From Methylacidiphilum infernorum V4 (GTDB taxonomy: Bacteria > Verrucomicrobiota > Verrucomicrobiia > Methylacidiphilales > Methylacidiphilaceae), in contig NC_010794.1 in NCBI RefSeq assembly GCF_000019665.1, forward strand, positions 682,001 to 746,000: DNA of 64,000 nt, in the 5' to 3' direction. A program made the position numbers and the translations under genes. Shown here piece by piece: positions 25,608 to 34,617 of this stretch. Each line of letters begins with the position of its first letter. Within the stretch, counting starts at the first letter, position 1. The notes under the pieces were generated by a model that worked only from the letters and a program-made list of their open reading frames with translations, had not been told where the DNA came from and searched no databases.

Positions 25608-27953
25608 TCAGGAAAGTTGAAGTTTACGAAAAAGCCGAACTTTTAAAAAATCAACAATCGCCATGTAAAAAACGATGATGCCGAGGAGAACAAGAAATGG
25701 ACCCAGTCCTATTTTTTCCATGCCTATGCCCAAGCTGGCTTGGATCGCTAGGCTTAAAAGGACGAAGGCGGAAGTCAGGACCATACAAGAGCTCGGCCAT
25801 GAGTTCCAAAAATGGCGGCGTTCCCTTACCAGATATAGGGTGGCTTGTCCTTCCAAGGCGAGCACCAAGAAGCTCAATGACTGAAGATGGTTGGTGTCAA
25901 ACCCCAGAACCTGTTTGGCAATTAAAAAAAGGCTAAAAGAAAAGGCAAGGAGCATTAAACCGATGGCACCTCCCCCGATCACTATGGATCGAATGGGCCA
26001 TTTTTTAATCTTGGACGAAGGCTTGACCCGGTCGGTGACGAGGGATAAAGTCAGCACATCGTTATACAGAACGAGGATGACTCCCAGGAAAGGATTGAGC
26101 ACGAAGGTTTTTCCCGCAACCAGTCCTAGTGTCATGAAAAAAGCGACTTCAATGGTCTTGACTATCTTGTTAAGAATGTAGGTCAGGATCCTTTCGAAGA
26201 TGACGCGGCTGAGCATAATGGCGGGGATGATATCCATGAGGCCTGGGTTGGTAAGCACAAAACTGGCGGCCGCCTTGGCCACGTCAACCGCATTGGATAC
26301 GGCAATTCCCACTTGGGCTTGACGGAGAGCGGGAGCATCATTGACTCCATCTCCGGTCATGCCCGTTACATGGTTTTTCTTTTGAAAAGCCTGGACGATC
26401 ATGTACTTGTCTTCAGGGAAAACCCCCGCAATAATGTCGTACTTTTCTATTTCCTGGAGTTGTTCCGTCGAGGCGTTGGGAAGGGTAATTGAATTTTCAC
26501 CGATCCCCACTTTTTTCCCGATGGATTTTGCGGTGAGTTCCTGGTCTCCCGTGACCATGACGACCTTGATCCCTAGGCTCTTGATTTTCCGAACCAACAC
26601 CGGGGATTCCTCCCTTAGAGGATCGGTAAAGCTAATGAGTCCCACAAGGTTGTTGGGCTGGGAGTAACCATAGGCGACGGCAAGGACGCGGGATCCATCT
26701 GCCTCTAGTTCCTTGGCTCGATTAAATATTTCGGTGGAATAGGCGGGTATATTTTTTAAGACGGTAGAAAGAGCACCTTTGACCACCGTTACCGATTTTC
26801 CCTCTTTATCAAGGTAGAGAGCTTTGGACATTTTCGTTTTGGGATCGGCCGGGGTGTAACGTTTGAAGTTGAGGAGAAGGGCTTGGGTCGAAAGGTTGTT
26901 TTCGGCCAACTTTTTCAAGATAGCCTTATCGATTGGGTTTTCAGCGAGGGGATCAGAACATAGGGCTGCCCAGATCAAGAGCTCTTTTGGGGTGTAGGGG
27001 GAGGAGGGGATGAGATTATTGATTTCCAGCTCGTTGCGAGTTAAGGTGCCTGTTTTATCCACTAGGAGAACGTCCATGACCGATGCATCTTCCAGGGCGG
27101 AAAGTTTTGAGGTCAACACTCCCTTGGCAGCCAATTCCTTGGATCCTATCGCCGTGGCCAGGGTAAAGATTGAGGGTAGAGTTGCCGGGACGGAGGCGAT
27201 GAGGATGACCAGGGCATAAGGAAGCAAAAGGGAAAAGGGAAGGACTGCAATCACGCTATAAAGGGATATGCAAGCGATGAGCAAGCTATCTATCCAGAAC
27301 AGGGATTTTACAATGTCAAAGACGACTTTTTCAGCTTGACTGGGAGGGTGAGCCTTTTCAATCAAGCGAGCCGTTTTCCCTAGGTGGGTCTGGGCCCCTG
27401 TAGCGATGACTATCCCATGAGCTTGTCCGCTTTCAATAAGCCCTCCTCCAAGAAGAATTTCCCCTTCGTGGACGGTACGGGGAAAGGATTCCCCGGTAAT
27501 CATCGATTCGTTGACTTCTATTTCCCCGTCGATAACCCGAAGATCGGCAGGAACGATGTCCCCACTGCGCAGCAAGACCAGGTCTCCCCTGACGATTTCC
27601 TTGGCGGAAATAGTCGTCCACGTTCCTTCTCTTAGTACCCGGCAGCGGGGAGAAAGTCGGCTGATGAGAGAGTGGAGCGCCCGCTGCGCTCGAGATTCCT
27701 GTACAAAAGAGATGATTGAAGAGCCGATGAGGAAACCGGCAATGGCTATGCCATCGTGTATTCGCTGAAGCAGGATTTCCAAGATAATGGTGATCTCGAG
27801 CATCCAGGGGATGGGGGCCCAAAACTTGGAGAGGAAAAGTAAAAGGGGATGGCGCTTTTTTTCAGGGAGGGCATTAAACCCTTCTTGAGAGAGCCTTTTT
27901 TTTGCTTCTGCCCAAGATAACCCCAATTGGAGGTTGATGTCAGTATCAGGCAC
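25608..27953 (-). CDS. Plasma-membrane-type (P3A) proton-pumping ATPase
   Basis: Pumps H+ out of the cell at the expense of ATP. The N-terminal actuator segment has ITGES, the phosphorylation motif DKTGTLTRN has Asp299, and the hinge is GDGVNDAPALRQAQVGIA. The first membrane pair (FWAPIPWMLEITIILEIL) is characteristic of the P3A H+-ATPases of fungi, plants and some bacteria. The length of 781 fits the bacterial form without the long regulatory tail. The start is GTG 27953 with AGGAAGG five bases before it. It begins 30 bases after tRNA-Ser, so the two may share a transcript. Such a pump suits life at low pH. Confidence 0.9.
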   Translation of the reverse strand: MPDTDINLQLGLSWAEAKKRLSQEGFNALPEKKRHPLLLFLSKFWAPIPWMLEITIILEILLQRIHDGIAIAGFLIGSSIISFVQESRAQRALHSLISRLSPRCRVLREGTWTTISAKEIVRGDLVLLRSGDIVPADLRVIDGEIEVNESMITGESFPRTVHEGEILLGGGLIESGQAHGIVIATGAQTHLGKTARLIEKAHPPSQAEKVVFDIVKSLFWIDSLLIACISLYSVIAVLPFSLLLPYALVILIASVPATLPSIFTLATAIGSKELAAKGVLTSKLSALEDASVMDVLLVDKTGTLTRNELEINNLIPSSPYTPKELLIWAALCSDPLAENPIDKAILKKLAENNLSTQALLLNFKRYTPADPKTKMSKALYLDKEGKSVTVVKGALSTVLKNIPAYSTEIFNRAKELEADGSRVLAVAYGYSQPNNLVGLISFTDPLREESPVLVRKIKSLGIKVVMVTGDQELTAKSIGKKVGIGENSITLPNASTEQLQEIEKYDIIAGVFPEDKYMIVQAFQKKNHVTGMTGDGVNDAPALRQAQVGIAVSNAVDVAKAAASFVLTNPGLMDIIPAIMLSRVIFERILTYILNKIVKTIEVAFFMTLGLVAGKTFVLNPFLGVILVLYNDVLTLSLVTDRVKPSSKIKKWPIRSIVIGGGAIGLMLLAFSFSLFLIAKQVLGFDTNHLQSLSFLVLALEGQATLYLVRERRHFWNSWPSSCMVLTSAFVLLSLAIQASLGIGMEKIGLGPFLVLLGIIVFYMAIVDFLKVRLFRKLQLS

Positions 27954-27983
27954 GAAGACCTTCCTCGACGTGGAAAAAGGGTT

Positions 27984-28071
27984 CGGACAGAGAGGGATTC
28001 GAACCCTCGAGTCGGTTTCGCCGACTACACGCTCTCCAGGCGTGCCCGATCAACCACTCCGGCATCTGTCC
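27984..28071 (-). tRNA. tRNA-Ser (anticodon GGA)
   Basis: 88 bases with the long variable arm of serine tRNAs. The acceptor GGACAGA pairs with TCTGTCC, and the discriminator is G. The anticodon loop CTGGAGA gives GGA, reading UCC and UCU. The T arm carries GGTTCGAATCC. CCA is not encoded. It lies between the SH3 lipoprotein gene and the proton ATPase on the same strand. Confidence 0.96.
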
Positions 28072-28144
28072 TCGGGACTTAATTGTTATATTATAACTGG
28101 AGGTGGAAAAAACAGAAAATTTTATTTTCTTGCCCTTGCCTTCT

Positions 28145-28465
28145 TTACCAGCTAGGCCCCAAGGTACTCGATGGAGTGCCGTAGTAAGCATCCTGCTTTT
28201 CTAGGTACGAAGAAGGAACAAATCCCTTTTTGCCTCGAGTCGTTTCGACACGAACGAATCCTTCTCCTGTAGTTCCGAGAAGTTTTAACCGGGTTCCTTT
28301 TTCAAGATAACTGTCGGGAACTTCTTCTCCCGGACCTTGAGTATAGAATGGTGTTCTATCCTTGGTGATGAGATTATACTCGTAGCCGCCAATCGTTGAA
28401 GAGCAGGAGAGAAAAGAAAAACATAAAGAAACGAAAAAAACCCAAAGGAGGTTCGATTTTTTCAT
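28145..28465 (-). CDS. SH3-domain lipoprotein
   Basis: 106 residues from ATG 28465. The signal peptide (KKSNLLWVFFVSLCFSF) ends in the lipobox LSC, so the mature protein is lipid-anchored at that Cys. A single bacterial SH3 (SH3b) domain follows: SYLEKGTRLKLLGTTGEGFV, then RGKKGFVPSSYLE. SH3b domains usually bind peptidoglycan or other envelope partners. An in-frame start ten codons upstream is less likely because it would spoil the signal peptide. Partner and role are unknown. Confidence 0.8.
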   Translation of the reverse strand: MKKSNLLWVFFVSLCFSFLSCSSTIGGYEYNLITKDRTPFYTQGPGEEVPDSYLEKGTRLKLLGTTGEGFVRVETTRGKKGFVPSSYLEKQDAYYGTPSSTLGPSW

Positions 28466-28519
28466 CGAATGAGTCTTTTTCTTCCCGCCAAGCACCGCCA
28501 GTTACTCCACTATAAAGGG

Positions 28520-29887
28520 TTACAAAAATTCTCGGGGATCGGTAATTTTGCCCGTTATGGCCGAAGAAGCCACGGTTAGGGGGGAGGCCAAGTAAACCTG
28601 TGAAGATTTGTCTCCCATCCTTCCCGGGAAATTGCGGTTTGTCGAAGAGATACATACAAGGGGCTTGTTGACCCTTCCGAAGGTATCCATGGGGCCTCCA
28701 AGACATGCTGCACAAGAAGGATTTTCGGTGATTTGAACTCCCGCCTCCCTCAACGTGTCCCAAATACTTTTGCCCTCAATCTCGATTTTATGGAGCTGGT
28801 CGACGACTTCCGGGGTAGAAGGAACGGCAAAAGTTTCTACGCTGACCGTTCGATTTTTAAGGATGGAGGCAAAAGCGATGAAATCGGACAGTTTACCCCC
28901 TGTACAGGACCCAAGATAGGCACGGTCGATTTTAACCGAACCCAGTTCTTTAGCTTTCATCCTGTTGCCGGGATTATGAGGGGCGGCAACGGTGGGTTCT
29001 ACCAGGGAAAGATCGATAAAGTAAGAGGCGAAGAAATGTTGATCCTTGTCGGGATCGACCACTTCGAACTCTTTTTTGGTACCGTTTTTCAATACCTTTT
29101 GTCTTACAAAATCGATGGTTTTTTGATCAGCGGGGAAAATGCCATTTTTGGCTCCCGCTTCTATAGCCATGTTGGCTACCGTCATGCGATCTTCAATTTC
29201 CAGGGTAGAGACACCGGGTCCTTCAAACTGCATCGCCATGTAGGTAGCTCCATCGAAACCGATTTCCCCAATGATATGAAGGATCAAGTCCTTGGCCATG
29301 ACCCCCTTTTGAAGTTCCCCATCGAGGTAAAACTGCAGGGTTGGGGGCACCTTGATCAGCAGCTTGCCCGTCCCCATTACAAATCCCGCGTCGGTGTTAC
29401 CGATACCGGTTGCAAACTCATTGAAAGCTCCAGCCGTACAGGTGTGACTATCGGTGCCAAAAAGGACTTCTCCGGGACGCACGTGCCCTTTTTCGGGAAG
29501 GGCTGTATGGCAAACTCCGGCATATTTCGTTCCGTATTGGCGTCTGAAATACCCTTTAGCCGGATCAAACTTCCATGTTCCCCTGGGATCGTCGATGACG
29601 TCGTAGAAATAAACGATTCCCTGTTCCTCGGCAAAAGCCCTGAGAACATCAACATTGCGGTTGGATAAGGAGTCGGCGGTAAAAATGTAGTGATCGGGCA
29701 TCATCACGATTTTGTAAGGATCCCATACCCGGGCCTTTTTCCCGAATTCCCTGTAGAAAACCCCAATGGTTCCCGGTCCGCATACATCATGGGTAAGGAG
29801 AATATCCGCATCAACCCAGATATTGTCTCCAGGGGAAACTCGAGATCTCTTACTGGCTTTAGCAAGTATCTTTTCTGTTAAAGTCAT
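28520..29887 (-). CDS. leuC: 3-isopropylmalate dehydratase large subunit (aconitase family)
   Basis: Isomerises 2- to 3-isopropylmalate in leucine synthesis, together with a small LeuD subunit not seen here. The 4Fe-4S ligands are Cys328 (GSCTGGKLSD) and Cys392/Cys395 (SCAACLGG). The active-site segment LFGTDSHTCTAGAF is present. 455 residues is normal. The related homoaconitase large subunit is hard to exclude by sequence alone, but the neighbours hom and thrC show an amino-acid synthesis context. It follows thrC after about 100 bases. Confidence 0.88.
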   Translation of the reverse strand: MTLTEKILAKASKRSRVSPGDNIWVDADILLTHDVCGPGTIGVFYREFGKKARVWDPYKIVMMPDHYIFTADSLSNRNVDVLRAFAEEQGIVYFYDVIDDPRGTWKFDPAKGYFRRQYGTKYAGVCHTALPEKGHVRPGEVLFGTDSHTCTAGAFNEFATGIGNTDAGFVMGTGKLLIKVPPTLQFYLDGELQKGVMAKDLILHIIGEIGFDGATYMAMQFEGPGVSTLEIEDRMTVANMAIEAGAKNGIFPADQKTIDFVRQKVLKNGTKKEFEVVDPDKDQHFFASYFIDLSLVEPTVAAPHNPGNRMKAKELGSVKIDRAYLGSCTGGKLSDFIAFASILKNRTVSVETFAVPSTPEVVDQLHKIEIEGKSIWDTLREAGVQITENPSCAACLGGPMDTFGRVNKPLVCISSTNRNFPGRMGDKSSQVYLASPLTVASSAITGKITDPREFL

Positions 29888-29989
29888 GACTACAATTTCT
29901 CCATTTTAGGTGTACCGTTCAACAAAAGGAACAATTTTTTTTATGCTTTTTTAAAGATCAATGCTCCAAAAGTGGGCGACGCTAACTAC

Positions 29990-31081
29990 TCAAGTCCTGC
30001 CTTCCACGATTTGCAGGGCTTTTTCTATCAAGGGAGGAATTTGGTGGCGTGGGAGGGAAGAAGAAAAAGATTCGGTAAAAGAAGGATCTTTTAATCCATG
30101 CCCGGTAAGGGTCATAACGATGGTGGAACTTGGCCTTATCCGGTTTTCTTTGCAAGCTTTTAAAAATCCGGCAACGGATACCGCCGAGGCGGGTTCGACA
30201 AAAATACCCTCCTTATCGGCCAAAAAACGGTAGGCTTCACAGATTTCAGCATCGCTCACGGCATCAATATTGCCGGATGATTCTCTTGCCGCTGCCAATG
30301 CTCCTTTCCAACTGGCCGGGTTACCGATTCTTATGGCCGAAGCGATCGTCGTTGGGTTTTCAATGATCCTTCCTTCTACAAGAGGAGCAGCTCCCTCGGC
30401 CTGGAACCCTAGCATTTGGGGAAGTTTCTTGGACAACTTGCTTTCGTAATATTCTTTGTAGCCCTTCCAGTAAGCGGTGATGTTTCCCGCATTGCCCACG
30501 GGTAAAATATGATAGTCGGGTGCATCTCCAAGCACGTCACAGATTTCAAAGGCGGCCGTCTTTTGTCCTTCGATCCGGCTTGGGTTAACCGAATTGACGA
30601 GTTCAATTTCAGGTTTTAGTGTCGCCAACTTTATAACAAGGCGCATCGTGTCATCAAAGCTTCCTTCCACTTCCACGATTTCCGCGCCATGGACCATGGC
30701 TTGGGAAAGCTTGCCTAAAGCGATTTTTCCCCGAGGAAGAAAAACAAAGCATTTTAAATCGGCCCTTGCGGCGTAGGCTGCTGCAGAAGCTGCGGTATTG
30801 CCGGTACTGGCGCAAATCACCATCTGTTTTTTTTGTTCCAAGGCCTTGGTCATGGCCACGACCATTCCCCGATCTTTAAAGGAAGCGGTAGGATTGAGGC
30901 CTTCATACTTGAAATAGACTTTGAGGTCTTTTCCCGCAAGCCGGGATAGTTTTAGAGAAGGGATTAAAGGGGTATTCCCTTCAAGAAGGGTGATGTCGGC
31001 CGTAGTACCGCTTAAGGGAAGACGGTCGCGATAACGATTGATTATGCCTTGCCAGGACTTTAAGTTATTCTCCTTGAACAT
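29990..31081 (-). CDS. thrC: Threonine synthase
   Basis: PLP-dependent conversion of O-phosphohomoserine to threonine. The PLP lysine is Lys69 in ASFKDRG. The N-terminal LLEGNTPLIPS, the ASTGNTAASAAAYAARA segment and the phosphate-binding LPVGNAGNITAYW are typical. At 363 residues it is the short (class II/archaeal-like) form. Its ATG overlaps the last 17 bases of hom, which suggests translational coupling of the two threonine-pathway enzymes. Homoserine kinase is not in the window. Confidence 0.94.
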   Translation of the reverse strand: MFKENNLKSWQGIINRYRDRLPLSGTTADITLLEGNTPLIPSLKLSRLAGKDLKVYFKYEGLNPTASFKDRGMVVAMTKALEQKKQMVICASTGNTAASAAAYAARADLKCFVFLPRGKIALGKLSQAMVHGAEIVEVEGSFDDTMRLVIKLATLKPEIELVNSVNPSRIEGQKTAAFEICDVLGDAPDYHILPVGNAGNITAYWKGYKEYYESKLSKKLPQMLGFQAEGAAPLVEGRIIENPTTIASAIRIGNPASWKGALAAARESSGNIDAVSDAEICEAYRFLADKEGIFVEPASAVSVAGFLKACKENRIRPSSTIVMTLTGHGLKDPSFTESFSSSLPRHQIPPLIEKALQIVEGRT

Positions 31082-32381
31082 GAAAATCCTCTACCCTGTA
31101 AACGATAGGTTCACATTTAAGAAAGGGAAGCCTAGAAATTTCCAAGCAGGCTTCTTGAAAAAATTTTTCTTTCGCGTCATGGACCATTATAACCAGAGGG
31201 ACCCCCTGGGCAAAACTCGAAACTTCGGGTTGGACTACTGAAGAAATACCGATATTTTTTTTACCCAAAATTTCGGCAATCGAAGCCAAAACACCGGGCT
31301 TGTCCACGACGTTCAGCCTTAAATAATATCGAGAAACAATCTCGGAAATGGGCATGACCTTGTATTCGCTCTCCGTATCGGCAAAAAAGAGCCGGGGAGC
31401 ACATTCAACATAGGGATAGCGGGCAAGTTCTACCAGATCGCTGAGCACGGCACTGGCCGTGGGATCTCCTCCAGCTCCCCTTCCATAGAAGAGCTGGTCT
31501 CCCACAATATCTCCCTTGATAATGACCGCGTTGAATGACCCTGAGACTGAACTCAAGATGTGGTCTTTTTTCAGCAAGGTCGGATGGACTCGAATTTCAA
31601 CCTCTTTGGAGCACTGGTGCTTTTTTATAATGGCCAACAACTTAAAAACGTAGCCCAGCTCACCGGCATATTGGATATCAAAAGGATCAACCGATTCGAT
31701 CCCCTCGGTGTAAATTTCGCCTACTTTTGGCCAGAACCTGTAGGATAAGGCACAGAGAATCGCTGCTTTGTGGGCGCTGTCTTCTCCGCTTACATCCAGT
31801 TTTTCATCCGCTTCTGCATATCCCATCTCTTTTGCCTTTTTGAGTGCATCGGCATAGCTCATCCGACCGTTGGTCATTTCCGTGAGAATGTAATTGCAAG
31901 TGCCGTTGACGATTCCTGAAATCATAAGAAAGCGGTTGGCTACAAGGCCATCTTGTATAGCTTGCAGAAGGGGAATGCCACCGGCAACGCTGGCTTCAAA
32001 GAGGATTCTTCTTTTGTGCTTGGAAGCCAGGCTGGCTATCTCATGACCATGGAAAGCTAAAAGAGCTTTATTGGCTGTGACCACATCTTTGCCTTTTTGC
32101 AAGGCCTGGGTAATAATTTCATAAGGGACATCGATACCCCCGATCAGTTCGACGACGGCGTCTAGACCTGGATCGTTCACAATTTCTCTCCAATCCGTGG
32201 TGAGCCTTTCCTGGGGAACGCCTACTTTCAAGGCTTTCTGGGGTGAACGCACGGCGATTTTTTTAATTTCGATGGTTTTTCCCGACTTTTTTGTCAGTAA
32301 TTCCTTGTGGGTGAGCAGGTTATGCCACACCCGGGACCCTACATTGCCAAGACCGATTAATCCCACCTTGAAAGAATTCAT
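31065..32381 (-). CDS. hom: Homoserine dehydrogenase
   Basis: Reduces aspartate semialdehyde to homoserine, the branch point to threonine and methionine. The Rossmann motif is GLIGLGNVGS near residue 8. The catalytic-domain signatures are SGIVNGTCNYIL and KLDVSGEDSAHKAAIL. A C-terminal ACT domain (about residues 350-425, LNVVDKPGVLASIAEILGKK) implies feedback control, probably by threonine. 438 residues is normal. It sits 18 bases after lpxD on the same strand and overlaps thrC by 17 bases. Confidence 0.95.
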   Translation of the reverse strand: MNSFKVGLIGLGNVGSRVWHNLLTHKELLTKKSGKTIEIKKIAVRSPQKALKVGVPQERLTTDWREIVNDPGLDAVVELIGGIDVPYEIITQALQKGKDVVTANKALLAFHGHEIASLASKHKRRILFEASVAGGIPLLQAIQDGLVANRFLMISGIVNGTCNYILTEMTNGRMSYADALKKAKEMGYAEADEKLDVSGEDSAHKAAILCALSYRFWPKVGEIYTEGIESVDPFDIQYAGELGYVFKLLAIIKKHQCSKEVEIRVHPTLLKKDHILSSVSGSFNAVIIKGDIVGDQLFYGRGAGGDPTASAVLSDLVELARYPYVECAPRLFFADTESEYKVMPISEIVSRYYLRLNVVDKPGVLASIAEILGKKNIGISSVVQPEVSSFAQGVPLVIMVHDAKEKFFQEACLEISRLPFLKCEPIVYRVEDFHVQGE

Positions 32382-32399
32382 GAACCAGGAAAATTACTC

Positions 32400-33455
32400 T
32401 TATGAGTTATAGGGATCCGCCTCGGGTCGAGGACTGTCTCCGTCGTATTTTTTTTCTAATTTCTTGAGCCTTTCCCACAACTCGGGAAGCTTGTTATAAA
32501 GAACCTCCAACTTATGGGTAAGGTTGATGGGGCGGGCATGGCGGCCCGAAAGGACGGCCCGCGGGGGAACGTCTTTTGTCACCCCGGATTGGGCCGTGAT
32601 GGTGGCCCCATCACCGATATGAATGTGGCCGGCAATGCCTACCTGTCCGGCTAGGGTTACATGTTCTCCTAAAGAGGTGCTGCCGGAAATCCCCGTTTGG
32701 GCGGCAATGATGGAATTTTTCCCGATGATAACATTATGGGCAATCTGGACAAGATTATCGATTTTGCAGCCTTCTTGAATCCATGTTTTGCCGAATCTTC
32801 CTCGATCCACGGTAGTGTTAGCCCCAATTTCGACATCGTCATCAATCTGGACTATCCCTACCTGGGGGATTTTTTCATGGCGGCCGTTTGTCTGTTCATA
32901 ACCAAACCCGTCAGATCCGATAACAGCTCCCGGATGGAGAATCACCCGTTTACCAATCCGACTCCTTTCTCTTATGGTCACGTGGGGATAAAAAAAAGAT
33001 TTCTCTCCGATGATACTTTCCCTCCCAATGAAAACGTATGCGCCTATGACACATCCATCCCCGATCTTCACCTTGTCTTCGATCACGGCATAGGGCTGGA
33101 TGCTGACCTCTTTCCCTATTTCGACTTCCCGGCCTATGAGCGCCGTGGGATGAATGCCGGGTTCATAGGAAAAAGGTTGAGGACTAAACAGTGAAATGAT
33201 TTGAGAAAACGCTAGGGAAGGAGAATCGACACGAATTAGGGTAATAGGGGAGGAACTTTTGTAGCTTTTTGACACCACGATGGCCGAGGCCTGGGTTTTT
33301 TCGACAGCCGCCTCATAGCGAGGATTACTCAGGAAAGTGATTTGTCCTTTTTTGGCATCCAGAATATCGGAGATGCCGGTGATTTCGATCTCAGGTTCTC
33401 CTTCGACAATGCCTCCAACAAGTGAGGCGAGCTGTTTTACCGAATAAGAGATCAC
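32400..33455 (-). CDS. lpxD: UDP-3-O-acylglucosamine N-acyltransferase
   Basis: Third acylation step of lipid A synthesis. After a small N-terminal UDP-binding domain comes a left-handed helix of hexapeptide repeats (for example [19 protein letters not shown]). The catalytic-site His is in [11 protein letters not shown], and the family loop [21 protein letters not shown] is complete. The start is GTG 33455 with AAGGA about seven bases before it. It follows ompH by 54 bases in the conserved bamA-skp-lpxD order of outer-membrane biogenesis operons. Confidence 0.95.
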   Translation of the reverse strand: MISYSVKQLASLVGGIVEGEPEIEITGISDILDAKKGQITFLSNPRYEAAVEKTQASAIVVSKSYKSSSPITLIRVDSPSLAFSQIISLFSPQPFSYEPGIHPTALIGREVEIGKEVSIQPYAVIEDKVKIGDGCVIGAYVFIGRESIIGEKSFFYPHVTIRERSRIGKRVILHPGAVIGSDGFGYEQTNGRHEKIPQVGIVQIDDDVEIGANTTVDRGRFGKTWIQEGCKIDNLVQIAHNVIIGKNSIIAAQTGISGSTSLGEHVTLAGQVGIAGHIHIGDGATITAQSGVTKDVPPRAVLSGRHARPINLTHKLEVLYNKLPELWERLKKLEKKYDGDSPRPEADPYNS

Positions 33456-33509
33456 TTTTTGTTCCTTCTCCAGTCGTGTAAAAGTTAGGGACTATCCCGA
33501 TAAGCTTCC

Positions 33510-34109
33510 TTATGGAGAGGTAGATGCGGCCTTGGTCTGCGGCTTCGTTGCGTTTATTGTTCTAATGACTTCATCGGTGATGTCTTTGACATCCTGCGAA
33601 TAGAGAAGAACGTTTGTTCCGCTCAAGCTTTTCCCGGACTTATCGAAGACAAGGGTAAACTTTTCGCGGCTGCTGATTTCTAAAATCGTTTTTGTTATGT
33701 CATCGATGATGCTCTGGCGTATTCTCTGTGAACGATCTTCCAGTTCCTTCGTCCGAATGTATTGAAATTCTTGGAATTTCCTCTGCATCGCTTGAAAATC
33801 TTGCGCCTTGGCCTCAAAAGCCTTTTGTTTTTCGGCTCTTGCAGCTTCCGAAAGGGTCTTGTCTTGGGCGGCATCGTGCATCTTTTTTGCCTCTTCACCG
33901 ATTTTGTTCAAGTCGTTGGCCATCTCTTGGCGTTCCTTTTCAAAAGCGGCGACTTTGGATTTCATTTCGGAGTCCGCCTCCTTTGTTTTATAAAAATCGT
34001 TGAATGCTTTTTGAAGGTCGACAACGGCTATTTTTAATACCTGTTGGGCATGGAGCGAACCGATCGATAAGGCACTAATAATGCTAAAGACAAAGATAAA
34101 TGGTTTCAT
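33510..34109 (-). CDS. skp: OmpH/Skp-family periplasmic chaperone
   Basis: 199 residues with a clear signal peptide (FIFVFSIISALSIGSLHA), a short beta-strand start (LKIAVVDLQKAFNDFYKTKEAD) and a long charged helical arm rich in Lys, Glu, Ala and Gln (about residues 45-130), the tentacle layout of Skp trimers. The end returns to strands (FTLVFDKSGKSLSGTNVLLY). Skp shields unfolded outer-membrane proteins on their way to BamA. A 508-base gap separates it from bamA upstream on the same strand. Confidence 0.92.
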   Translation of the reverse strand: MKPFIFVFSIISALSIGSLHAQQVLKIAVVDLQKAFNDFYKTKEADSEMKSKVAAFEKERQEMANDLNKIGEEAKKMHDAAQDKTLSEAARAEKQKAFEAKAQDFQAMQRKFQEFQYIRTKELEDRSQRIRQSIIDDITKTILEISSREKFTLVFDKSGKSLSGTNVLLYSQDVKDITDEVIRTINATKPQTKAASTSP

Positions 34110-34617
34110 AGGTATTTCATTCTTTATTAAAAATAGAAATGTTTTAAGTTCAATCTTGATTGATTAGCTTCGAGTTTAGATCCTTTCCCATCCTTAATTG
34201 GATCTCTTTTCTCCCTCTTTTGCAAAGCAAAGAAAAGTATAATGAATTTCAGTGATAACACAAGAAATTCCTTCTTTATCCAACCTGAAACTTTTATAGC
34301 TTCGAAGCTAGGAACAAAAGGAAAAAGTGCTTTTTTGTGGAGCGCAGCCTTTCCTAAAAACCGGCTTAAGGATAGAAAAAGGGAGGTAAGCTTTTCGCCC
34401 TTATCTTGGCCTGTAGAACTGCCGGCAGGATGGCCCCTTGGTTCTTTTTTCAATAGGGTGGTAATGACACGGCCCAAGAGGATACCCCCCCTTACGGATT
34501 TTCCTTAATCCTACTCGCATTCATCTCGAGGAGCTATGCTTTATTTCCCCTGCTTTTTATCGCTAAAGCCTGTTTTTTTGTGAAGGGCAGAAAGTCCTGG
34601 AGTACCGGCCAGTCCGC
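34110..34617. other. 508-base gap inside the bamA-skp-lpxD cluster
   Basis: The largest gene-free stretch inside an otherwise tight operon. It contains a weak TTG-started open frame of about 116 codons on the minus strand with no ribosome site and a low-complexity translation, which I do not call. No tRNA, clear hairpin terminator or known riboswitch is visible. It may hold a separate promoter for skp-lpxD or an unrecognised RNA. Confidence 0.5.

Noticed and set aside
34127-34477. 116-codon frame in the bamA-skp gap
   Set aside because: TTG start without ribosome site and a translation of low-complexity, basic sequence without a fold-like pattern.
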